Assembly (NCBI GenBank): GCA_044233795.1
Contig: JBIIJL010000101.1
Span: forward strand, 1-6,476
Direction: 5' to 3'
DNA length: 6,476 nucleotides
Origin: JBIIJL01 sp044233795
GTDB taxonomy: Bacteria; Pseudomonadota; Gammaproteobacteria; Legionellales; Legionellaceae
Shown: in pieces, positions 1-5,275 of the stretch
How positions within the stretch are numbered: position 1 is the first letter of the stretch
Layout: each line of letters begins with the position of its first letter
Program-made: the position numbers and the translations under genes
Notes under the pieces: generated by a model
What the model saw: only the letters and a program-made list of their open reading frames with translations
The model's database searches: none
Told to the model about the DNA's origin: nothing

Positions 1-69
1 CAACGAAGAGCTTATGGCTTTAGAAACTTTGAAAATTACAGAATTAGGGTTAGAGTTCTATGTGCTTGA
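1..69 (+). CDS. ISL3-type transposase, C-terminal end only (partial)
   Basis: Reading frame 1 is open from the first base to a TGA at 67-69 and gives 22 residues, including AYGFRNFENYRIRV. To my knowledge this is the characteristic C-terminal signature of ISL3-family (DDE) transposases, which cut and paste their own insertion sequence. Only the tail lies in the window, so I cannot see the catalytic DDE residues or tell whether the gene is intact. Support comes from the typical ISL3 terminal repeat about 20 bases after the stop. The peptide is short, so the family call rests on recognition of the tail plus the terminal repeat together. Confidence 0.75.
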   Translation, partial: QRRAYGFRNFENYRIRVRVLCA

Positions 70-98
70 GAAAGTGCCCCCGTAAATGGGAAAGAGCC
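1..98 (+). mobile_element. Right end of an ISL3-family insertion sequence
   Basis: After the transposase stop, bases 71-98 read inward from the outer end as GGCTCTTTCCCATTTACGGG and onward. ISL3 elements typically start with GGCTCTT-type inverted repeats of roughly 15-40 bases, so I place the outer boundary at 98 or 99. ISL3 insertion usually makes 8-base target duplications; the candidate copy here is about 99-106, but the other copy lies outside the window. The element ends only about 10 bases beyond the 3' end of the tRNA-Phe gene. Confidence 0.72.
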
Positions 99-108
99 CT
101 AATTTATA

Positions 109-184
<76 letters not shown>

Positions 185-197
185 ATAAGAGGCTGCT

Positions 198-226
198 ATT
201 AAACTCCGAGAAGGACTTAGAGTCAA
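198..226 (-). promoter_or_regulatory. Sigma-70 promoter of the tRNA-Phe gene
   Basis: On the minus strand TTGACT (221-226) is followed by exactly 17 bases and then TTTAAT (198-203), each one mismatch from consensus. The predicted start near 191-192 is about seven bases before the mature tRNA 5' end. A short GC-rich stretch (AGCAGCC) follows the -10 box, as is common at stringently controlled stable-RNA promoters. The tRNA can therefore be transcribed independently of yggX upstream. Confidence 0.75.
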
Positions 227-272
227 GGAGAACAGGTAATTTTTTTATGGTTTATCATAAATTATTCCTCAT

Positions 273-548
273 CTACTGATCATTCTGAGGTGTATAGCCT
301 TCTGGTTTTTTTGAACCTTCGCCAAAGAAGAAATTGTCCATTTCTTGCTGTAAAAATTCACGAGCTTTAGGGTCTATCAAATTCAAACGATACTCATTGA
401 TTAACATTGTTTGATGACTAAGCCACTTGTTCCAAGCCTGCTTTGATACACTGTTAAAAATCCGCTCGCCTAATGGGCCTGGGAAGGGTGGGCATTCCAT
501 GCTTTCTGCTTCTTGATTTAATTTCACACAAAATAGCTGCTTGCTCAT
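273..548 (-). CDS. yggX: Probable Fe(2+)-trafficking protein YggX
   Basis: The 91-residue product has the same length as E. coli YggX and matches it across the whole protein: a start of the MSxxxFC type, PGxLGxRI near 23-30, QTMLINE at 46-52, and EGYTP at 83-87. YggX is a small cytoplasmic protein that protects iron-sulphur clusters from oxidative damage and is thought to handle labile ferrous iron. Cys7, implicated in the E. coli protein, is present. The ATG follows a weak GAGAA ribosome-binding stretch. In many gammaproteobacteria yggX follows mutY; here no mutY remnant lies upstream, and the gene instead diverges from a small cysteine-rich membrane-protein gene. The downstream neighbour on the same strand is tRNA-Phe, which has its own promoter. 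Confidence 0.95.
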   Translation of the reverse strand: MSKQLFCVKLNQEAESMECPPFPGPLGERIFNSVSKQAWNKWLSHQTMLINEYRLNLIDPKAREFLQQEMDNFFFGEGSKKPEGYTPQNDQ

Positions 549-589
549 AAGTTCTCATTAATGATGGGTCATGACGCTTCCACAAGGAT

Positions 590-629
590 CCTGCTGGTTT
601 AGCAACAGGAGGGCTCCCTGTAAAGCCCT
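590..629 (-). promoter_or_regulatory. Structured yggX leader with overlapping hairpins
   Basis: On the minus strand, about 40-80 bases before yggX, AGGGCT (624-629) pairs with AGCCCT (610-615). The loop of that stem contains ACAGG, which can pair with CCTGT at 605-609, giving a pseudoknot-like fold. The same CCTGTT (604-609) can instead pair with AGCAGG (590-595). Three mutually constrained pairings in 40 bases suggest a regulated leader, but I recognise no known riboswitch. The function is inference from pairing alone, and the transcript start is not located. Confidence 0.3.
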
Positions 630-774
630 AGATTTTCGTAAGGGTAGCAATATTTTCCACTATTGGACAACCCATTTTCACGAAAAACTGTCATATTGCA
701 CATCTATGGACTAAAGTATAAGGTACTAGAGTGATTCTAGCGTGGCTGTTGTTACTTGGTTCTGCACGTTACTC

Positions 775-781
775 AAGGAGG
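775..781 (+). promoter_or_regulatory. Strong Shine-Dalgarno of the cysteine-rich protein gene
   Basis: AAGGAGG lies five bases before the ATG at 787. It is the best ribosome-binding site in the window and is the main support for the small downstream reading frame being a real gene with this start. Confidence 0.85.
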
Positions 782-786
782 ATTAA

Positions 787-1080
787 ATGAAAGGTAAGAC
801 AGATTGTTCATCAACAAAACGTTGTTGGGGATATCGCCATGAAGTTATAGGAATGGTGTTGCTCGTATTAGCTACTCTATTGACGCTGTTTACGGGTAAT
901 GGTTTTGGTATTGCTGCAATGTTTGTTGTGGGTTTTGGATTATGTTGCTATAAATGTTTTGCTTGCCATTGTTGCCATGTGCAGGGACATTGCCATACTA
1001 TGGAGTGTGAAGCGGATGAGTGCCAAGTCGATTCAGGCACGACAAAGCGGACTACAACAAAGGCAAAACCCAAAGCCTAA
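787..1080 (+). CDS. Small cysteine-rich two-helix membrane protein of unknown function
   Basis: I do not recognise a family for this 97-residue protein. Two hydrophobic segments, about 19-36 and 39-54, are separated by a short GNG turn and probably form a helical hairpin in the inner membrane. Immediately after the second helix comes a dense Cys/His cluster (residues 53-79: Cys 53, 54, 57, 60, 62, 63, 69, 74, 79; His 61, 64, 68, 70) containing CxxC spacings. The tail after residue 84 is basic and rich in Thr, Lys and Ala. There are 11 cysteines in all, two of them (7 and 13) before the first helix. Such a cluster suggests metal binding or multiple disulphides, but that is inference. The start is fixed by an excellent ribosome-binding site. 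The gene diverges from yggX, so a link to iron or oxidative stress is possible but unproven. A stem-loop follows the stop. Confidence 0.8.
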   Translation: MKGKTDCSSTKRCWGYRHEVIGMVLLVLATLLTLFTGNGFGIAAMFVVGFGLCCYKCFACHCCHVQGHCHTMECEADECQVDSGTTKRTTTKAKPKA

Positions 1081-1088
1081 TAGCTCGT

Positions 1089-1111
1089 GCGCGTTCTTAT
1101 TAAGGGCGCGC
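1089..1111 (+). terminator. Stem-loop after the cysteine-rich gene, possible terminator
   Basis: GCGCG (1089-1093) pairs with CGCGC (1107-1111). The stem continues through two T-G wobbles and CTT/AAG to a three-base loop, giving about ten pairs. The sequence after it (TGGTTTCTG) is only moderately T-rich, so termination may be partial. It begins eight bases after the stop codon. Confidence 0.45.
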
Positions 1112-1150
1112 TGGTTTCTGACGTGTTAATTTTTTCTCTGAGTATATATT

Positions 1151-1528
1151 ATGCGGATGTTAATAATTGTAGTCTTGTTTCTTTTCCCTATGTTAAGTAA
1201 CGCGGCCCATCCTTACACGATTGACATCAAGCCTGATGCTTCGCAATTTACCATTACAGTGCCCGCTAATCCTACAACAGGATTTTTGTGGACCGTGACT
1301 AAATATGAGAAGAATATCTTTCAACAAAGCCATAGCAGCTATATTGCCCCCAATACAAAACGCATTGGTGCTGGAGGTAAAATGGTGTTTACTTTCACCT
1401 GTCGTAAGGGAAAAAAGCTCCCTCACTCAACGCGAGTGTTGTTAAGGTATGCAAGGCCATGGGATAAGACCACCGCCTCAGTTACAAAGATTGTAGTTAA
1501 TTTTCATTCTGTCAAACAAATGAAGTGA
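1151..1528 (+). CDS. Secreted chagasin-type (I42) cysteine-protease inhibitor
   Basis: The 125-residue product begins with a short signal peptide, a hydrophobic stretch at 4-15 and a likely cleavage after the Ala at 18 or 19, so the mature domain of about 106 residues should act in the periplasm or outside the cell. It shows all three loops that chagasin-family inhibitors push into the active site of papain-like (C1) cysteine proteases: NPTTGF at 40-45, GAGG at 73-76 and RPW at 102-104. Its length fits the chagasin fold of around 110 residues. No clear ribosome-binding site precedes the ATG, and a second ATG lies two codons on (1157), so the exact start is uncertain; either choice keeps the signal peptide. 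The target protease, self or host, cannot be read from the sequence. The gene converges on maeA. Confidence 0.9.
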   Translation: MRMLIIVVLFLFPMLSNAAHPYTIDIKPDASQFTITVPANPTTGFLWTVTKYEKNIFQQSHSSYIAPNTKRIGAGGKMVFTFTCRKGKKLPHSTRVLLRYARPWDKTTASVTKIVVNFHSVKQMK

Positions 1529-1550
1529 TGGCTCTTAAACACTTCTTTTG
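1517..1550. terminator. Bidirectional terminator between converging I42 inhibitor gene and maeA
   Basis: CAAA-T-GAAGTG (1517-1527) pairs with CACTTC-T-TTTG (1540-1550), giving ten base pairs with one T/T mismatch and a 12-base loop. The structure covers both stop codons (1526-1528 plus strand, 1535-1537 minus strand). T-rich stretches flank it on each strand, so it can plausibly end both transcripts. The stem is AT-rich, so its strength is uncertain. Confidence 0.55.
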
Positions 1551-3247
1551 TAAGGTAAATAACGTGGCTCCCAGAACAAATTTTCTATTCGCTGATCTAA
1601 ATTAATTTCTTGATTTGTCGCCAGCCCCTCTTCCAGAGCCGTTTTTGCGACCATAACAGCTATCCGTTTTGCCACAGCTTGTGCATCATCTAAAGAGGGT
1701 AGTAGCGAGAGAAAACTGTCTTTTTTGCTCGGTGAGAACTCACTTAAGGCAAGGGAGGCGGCCCAAATCATTGATTTAGTTAATCGTCGCGCGCCTACGG
1801 CTAAAATGCCCAATCCAATTCCTGGGAAAATGAGTGCGTTATTGCATTGTGCAATTTGTACCATCCGGTGCTTGAAAGGGATTGTTGGAAATGCAGTGCC
1901 TGTCGCAATCAATGCTCTGCCTTGACTATAATGCAGTATGTCAGCAGGCTTTGCCTCACATTTTTCGTCAGGGTTCGACAATGGAAAGATGATAGGACGT
2001 TCGCAATGCATGCTCATGGTTTTAATAATATCTTCAGTAAATGCACCCGGCTGGGATGAGCAACCTATAAGGACCGTCGGTTTAACATGGCTTACTGTTT
2101 CTAAAAGTGTTGGGTAGCCACAATCTATGGATTTGAATGCTTTAAGCTCACTTATTTTGCGTGCGAAAGGTTGCTGGGCTTCAGTCAATTCGATATCTTG
2201 TTCAGTCAATAGACCTTGTTTATCGATTAACCAAAATCTTTGGCATGCTTCTTCTTTGGTTAATCCTAGATGTATCATGGCATCAACGATTTGATCACTG
2301 ATCCCAGTTCCCGCTGAGCCCGCACCAAAGACGACTATCCGTTGCTCATGAAGGGGCAAGCCCGTGATGTCGGTGGCAGCGAGTAGTGCTGCCAAGGTTA
2401 CGGCGCCTGTCCCTTGAATGTCATCATTGAAGGTACATAATTTGTCTTGATATTGGTTGAGAATACGCCGCGCATTATCGCGCCCTAAATCTTCCCAGTG
2501 AAGAAATGCATGAGGAAAATGCTCTTTGATGCTGGTAACAAAATGCTGAATGAAAGTATCATAATCTGCCCCTGAGATACGGGGATGTTGGCATCCTAGA
2601 TACATAGGATCGTTAAGTAAATCTTGGTTGTTGGTGCCTAGATCAAGAAAAATTGGTAAGGTACGTGTAGGATCAATGCCCCCACAAAGGCTATAAACCA
2701 TAAGTTTTGAGACAGGGATATCAATACCTCCAATGCCTTGATCGCCTATGCCAAGTACGCCCTCTCCATCGGTCACAACAATGAGGTCGATTTCAGGATT
2801 TGAGCGATTATCGATAATTTCATCAATTTCTGCTTTGTTAGCATATGGAATATACAATCCGCGCGGTTGGCGATACTCCCGACTATAACGTTTCACTGCT
2901 GTCCCGACTATGGGTGTGTAGATAATAGGCAGCATTTCTGATAAGTGGCGACTAAGTAACTTGTAAAAAAGAACTTGGTTTTTATCGTGCAAATTGTTGA
3001 GGTAAATATTTTGCTGTAATTGGCTGGTGTAACTGGCATATTGTAAGTAGGCTCTTTTTACCTGCTCATCAAGAGTTTCTACACGGAATGGAAGTTTCCC
3101 TAAGATTTTAAATTCACGGCGCTCTTCTTTAGTGAACGCTGTTCCTTTATTGAGCTGCGGTGTTGTGAGTAATGATTTTCCAGAAATAGGTGTTTTGAGA
3201 ATCATTTCGCCAGTTGTTAGGTCGCGGCATATTTTAAAATCCAGCAT
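1535..3247 (-). CDS. maeA: NAD-dependent malic enzyme (malate to pyruvate, CO2 and NADH)
   Basis: The product is 570 residues, close to the 565 of E. coli MaeA (SfcA), and appears full-length. This cytoplasmic enzyme oxidatively decarboxylates malate to pyruvate, linking the TCA cycle to pyruvate supply; Legionella-type bacteria live largely on amino acids, so this route is useful for making pyruvate. Visible family motifs are the catalytic-tyrosine segment IIYTPIVG (108-115, Tyr110), VVTDGEGVLGIGDQG (157-171), the catalytic Lys at 181, the metal-binding WEDLGRDNA (251-259) and FNDDIQGTG (273-281), the Rossmann fingerprint GAGSAG (308-313), PLSNP (422-426) and the substrate-binding Asn pair at 469-470. 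One small departure is ATGTAF at 448-453, where I recall ATGSPF in most relatives. The cofactor is called NAD from overall similarity to MaeA, not from a decisive residue. The start ATG has a TATAAT box just upstream. Confidence 0.95.
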   Translation of the reverse strand: MLDFKICRDLTTGEMILKTPISGKSLLTTPQLNKGTAFTKEERREFKILGKLPFRVETLDEQVKRAYLQYASYTSQLQQNIYLNNLHDKNQVLFYKLLSRHLSEMLPIIYTPIVGTAVKRYSREYRQPRGLYIPYANKAEIDEIIDNRSNPEIDLIVVTDGEGVLGIGDQGIGGIDIPVSKLMVYSLCGGIDPTRTLPIFLDLGTNNQDLLNDPMYLGCQHPRISGADYDTFIQHFVTSIKEHFPHAFLHWEDLGRDNARRILNQYQDKLCTFNDDIQGTGAVTLAALLAATDITGLPLHEQRIVVFGAGSAGTGISDQIVDAMIHLGLTKEEACQRFWLIDKQGLLTEQDIELTEAQQPFARKISELKAFKSIDCGYPTLLETVSHVKPTVLIGCSSQPGAFTEDIIKTMSMHCERPIIFPLSNPDEKCEAKPADILHYSQGRALIATGTAFPTIPFKHRMVQIAQCNNALIFPGIGLGILAVGARRLTKSMIWAASLALSEFSPSKKDSFLSLLPSLDDAQAVAKRIAVMVAKTALEEGLATNQEINLDQRIENLFWEPRYLPYKRSV

Positions 3248-3262
3248 CAGTGTTCCGAAGCG

Positions 3263-3292
3263 ATTATAGTTGCCATAAGATAGCTAATCTAA
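3263..3292 (-). promoter_or_regulatory. Candidate maeA promoter
   Basis: On the minus strand a perfect TATAAT (3263-3268) lies 15 bases before the maeA ATG. The -35 region is poor: TTAGAT at 3287-3292 with an 18-base spacer is the best match. If used, transcription would start only about ten bases before the ATG, leaving a very short leader with a weak GGA ribosome-binding stretch. Confidence 0.45.
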
Positions 3293-3415
3293 GAGGGTTA
3301 TTCAATCTACCTTTCTGCGGTCATATCTATTTTGATATATTTGAGGGTGTTTTTTTTCGAATTTAACACTGTTGTAAGTAAATGTGTGTTAAAATGTCTA
3401 CAATTTGTACGCGGG

Positions 3416-3505
3416 TTGATTCTGTTTAAACGCTTGAATCAAACATGGATGGGGTTTGTTGCTCTTTTTAGTGTTCTCCTGTGTCAAACAACCCAACCAT
3501 CTATG
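3416..3505 (+). promoter_or_regulatory. rhlE leader with two stem-loops
   Basis: In the 270-base divergent space, TTGATTC (3416-3422) pairs perfectly with GAATCAA (3436-3442) around a 13-base loop. Directly after it, 3444-3461 pairs with 3485-3505 over about 17 base pairs with a small AA bulge and minor mismatches, closing a 23-base loop. The second stem ends one base before the ribosome-binding TGAGG (3506-3510) of rhlE. Such a folded leader next to an RNA-helicase gene suggests control by RNA structure, possibly cold or self-regulation; that is inference. AT-rich -10-like boxes (TAAAAT 3390-3395, TACAAT 3399-3404) lie upstream but lack a convincing -35. Confidence 0.45.
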
Positions 3506-3517
3506 TGAGGTAAATTA

Positions 3518-4810
3518 ATGACGTTTTCAACTCTTGGCTTATCAGAGCCATTGCTACGCGCACTTCAAGAACAAGGCTATACCACCCCAACCCCAATCCA
3601 ATTAAAAGCGATTCCAAATGTTTTAAGTGGGAGAGATTTGCTTGCCTCAGCCCAAACTGGTACGGGAAAAACTGCTGCATTTACCTTACCCTTGCTTGAA
3701 CGTTTATCTGGACAAAATCGGGCAAAAGGCAATCAAGTTAAGGTGTTGATTTTGGCACCGACGAGGGAGTTAGCAGCTCAGATCCATCAGAGTGTGCAAG
3801 ATTATGGACAATATCTGACCGTTCGTTCAGCCGTGGTTTTTGGTGGGGTAAAAATAAATCCGCAGATGATAAAATTACGAGCGGGCGTAGAAATATTAAT
3901 TGCAACGCCGGGACGCCTTCTCGATTTATATCGATCTAATGCTGTTTGTTTTGATGAGCTTAAGACTTTAGTTTTGGATGAGGCCGATAGAATGTTAGAC
4001 ATGGGTTTTATACACGACATCAAGAAAATTGTAGGGCTATTGCCACGCAATCGACAATCATTGCTATTCTCAGCAACGTTTTCTAGCGAAATCTGTAAGC
4101 TTGCTCAGGCGTTTTTGAAAGAACCTGTCGAAATTAGTGTTGCCCCACGTAATATCACTGCTCAATCTATTGTTCAAAAAATCCATCCTGTTGATAAGGT
4201 GCGTAAATCAGATCTATTAAGCCATCTTATCCGGAAAGATAATTGGGGACAGGCGCTAGTATTCTCCAGAACGAAACATGGCGCTAATAAATTAGTTAAA
4301 TTATTGGCAGTGGATGGGATTGATGCGATCGCTATTCATGGTAATAAAAGCCAATCGCAGCGAACAAAAGCGTTAGCTGATTTTAAATCAGGGAAGGTGA
4401 GAATATTAGTTGCTACAGATATTGCCGCGCGGGGGATCGATATTGATGAGCTACCGATGGTGGTTAATTTTGATTTACCGAATGTTGCTGAGGATTACGT
4501 GCATCGCATAGGGAGAACTGGGCGGGCGGGTCTCGGTGGACAAGCGATATCTCTTGTTAGTGCTGATGAAATTAAGCAGTTGCAAGATATTGAGAAGCTG
4601 ATTAAAGTTAAAATTGAACGGATTGAAGTAGATGATTTTTGTCCTACTCACATATTACCTTCATCGGATAAACCTGTGTCTCTACCAAGAGCCAACAAGT
4701 ACAGCACTCAACACCAAGGACGTAGGAAGAGCTTTTCAGATGGAAACAGCAGTCAACGTCAAGAGAGAAGCTTCAGTAAGAAGGGTGCTAGGACAAGCCG
4801 CCATACTTGA
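3518..4810 (+). CDS. rhlE: DEAD-box ATP-dependent RNA helicase, RhlE type
   Basis: The 430-residue protein has the full DEAD-box motif set in order: Q motif with Phe3 and Gln27, motif I AQTGTGKT (45-52), Ia PTRELA (81-86), TPGR (130-133), motif II DEAD (154-157), SAT (185-187), VFSRT (248-252), ATDIAARGID (299-308) and HRIGRTGR (329-336). Two RecA-like domains span roughly 1-205 and 220-370. The tail after about 375 is polar and basic with many Ser, Arg, Lys and Gln, as expected for non-specific RNA binding. RhlE enzymes unwind short RNA duplexes and act in ribosome assembly and RNA turnover, often at low temperature. RhlE is preferred over SrmB, DeaD or RhlB because of the compact core and short basic tail, though subfamily calls in this group are less certain than the DEAD-box call. 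The ATG follows TGAGG at good spacing. Confidence 0.9.
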   Translation: MTFSTLGLSEPLLRALQEQGYTTPTPIQLKAIPNVLSGRDLLASAQTGTGKTAAFTLPLLERLSGQNRAKGNQVKVLILAPTRELAAQIHQSVQDYGQYLTVRSAVVFGGVKINPQMIKLRAGVEILIATPGRLLDLYRSNAVCFDELKTLVLDEADRMLDMGFIHDIKKIVGLLPRNRQSLLFSATFSSEICKLAQAFLKEPVEISVAPRNITAQSIVQKIHPVDKVRKSDLLSHLIRKDNWGQALVFSRTKHGANKLVKLLAVDGIDAIAIHGNKSQSQRTKALADFKSGKVRILVATDIAARGIDIDELPMVVNFDLPNVAEDYVHRIGRTGRAGLGGQAISLVSADEIKQLQDIEKLIKVKIERIEVDDFCPTHILPSSDKPVSLPRANKYSTQHQGRRKSFSDGNSSQRQERSFSKKGARTSRHT

Positions 4811-4825
4811 GTTTCTGGATTTAGC

Positions 4826-4842
4826 ATAGCCATAAAGGCTAT
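4826..4842 (+). repeat. Perfect 6-base-pair stem-loop after rhlE
   Basis: ATAGCC (4826-4831) and GGCTAT (4837-4842) form a perfect stem with a five-base loop, 15 bases after the rhlE stop. No T-run follows directly, so alone it is not a classic terminator. It stands just before the palindrome at 4844 and may protect the mRNA 3' end or add to termination. Confidence 0.5.
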
Positions 4843-4843
4843 C

Positions 4844-4865
4844 TGATGTTAACATCAAATTTTTT
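4844..4865 (+). terminator. 14-base palindrome plus T-run after rhlE
   Basis: TGATGTTAACATCA (4844-4857) is a perfect palindrome followed by AA and six T residues. As RNA it can form a five-pair stem with a TTAA loop and a U tract, a weak intrinsic terminator for rhlE. As DNA it could instead be an operator for the downstream small-protein-surE-nlpD run. The sequence does not decide between these. Confidence 0.45.
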
Positions 4866-4886
4866 ATGTTGATTGTAGGGGGGGTT

Positions 4887-5270
4887 ATGATTAAGTCTAT
4901 TCTCTTCAGCGCGGCGTCGTTATGGGCATTTATGAGTTTTGCGGCTCATGATGAACTGTATTATAGTGGGCACCCAAATGCTTTGCAGCATGCTATTGAA
5001 AAATGCCCAGAGAACGCACCAAATCTTGTCTCTTGTGAAAAATTATCAGAGATCGCTTCTCGTCTTAATGAATCAGCATACCTGTTGCGCGTTGATCCAC
5101 AAGGGTATGGTAAGAAAATTCTTGAGTTACAAGAGCAGATTGCTGAGCAAGAGGCTGCTTTACGTACTTCAGCTGATCAACCTCAAGTAAAAGTAGTCTT
5201 GGATGAGAATAAAAGGATTTTGCAGGAACGACTTGCAATTGTGAAATGGCTTGAATCTCCTGAGAGCTAG
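4887..5270 (+). CDS. Small exported protein of unknown function upstream of surE
   Basis: I do not recognise a named family. The 127-residue product starts with a signal peptide (hydrophobic 5-19, likely cleavage near Ala19-Ala20 before HDE) and has no lipobox, so it is probably periplasmic. The mature part has two cysteines, Cys40 and Cys50, in CPENAPNLVSC, which could form a disulphide. From about 76 to 122 it is charged, heptad-like and probably alpha-helical or coiled-coil (KKILELQEQIAEQEAAL). I chose the ATG at 4887 because a G-rich ribosome-binding stretch (AGGGGGGG, 4877-4884) precedes it and the signal peptide then starts cleanly; an upstream in-frame ATG at 4866 sits inside the terminator T-run and adds seven unlikely residues. 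The stop is five bases before surE, so the two are almost certainly cotranscribed. Confidence 0.82.
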   Translation: MIKSILFSAASLWAFMSFAAHDELYYSGHPNALQHAIEKCPENAPNLVSCEKLSEIASRLNESAYLLRVDPQGYGKKILELQEQIAEQEAALRTSADQPQVKVVLDENKRILQERLAIVKWLESPES

Positions 5271-5275
5271 ACTGA

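Noticed and set aside
628..675. 15-codon minus-strand frame as a gene in its own right
   Set aside because: It lacks a ribosome-binding site and is too short to call; kept only as part of the leader hypothesis.
696..722. TTGCAC and TATAAG as a promoter for the cysteine-rich gene
   Set aside because: The spacer is only 15 bases and both boxes are imperfect, so it is not convincing enough to annotate.
726..740. Inverted repeat CTAGA-GTGAT-TCTAG between yggX and the cysteine-rich gene
   Set aside because: Five-base arms are expected by chance and no clear promoter places it as an operator.
549..786. Remnant of mutY upstream of yggX
   Set aside because: All minus-strand frames are broken by stops and none resembles the MutY C-terminus.
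899..1129. Plus-strand open frame overlapping the cysteine-rich gene
   Set aside because: It has no ribosome-binding site, lies in another frame of a gene with a strong one, and its protein looks like an out-of-frame reading.
1193..1426. Antisense open frame inside the I42 inhibitor gene
   Set aside because: The plus strand encodes a protein with all family motifs; the antisense product shows no recognisable features.
1725..2059. Plus-strand open frames inside maeA
   Set aside because: They lie opposite conserved malic-enzyme sequence and have no start signals.
4866..4886. Upstream ATG as the start of the exported protein before surE
   Set aside because: It lies at the end of the T-run after the palindrome with no ribosome-binding site, and would add residues before a clean signal peptide.
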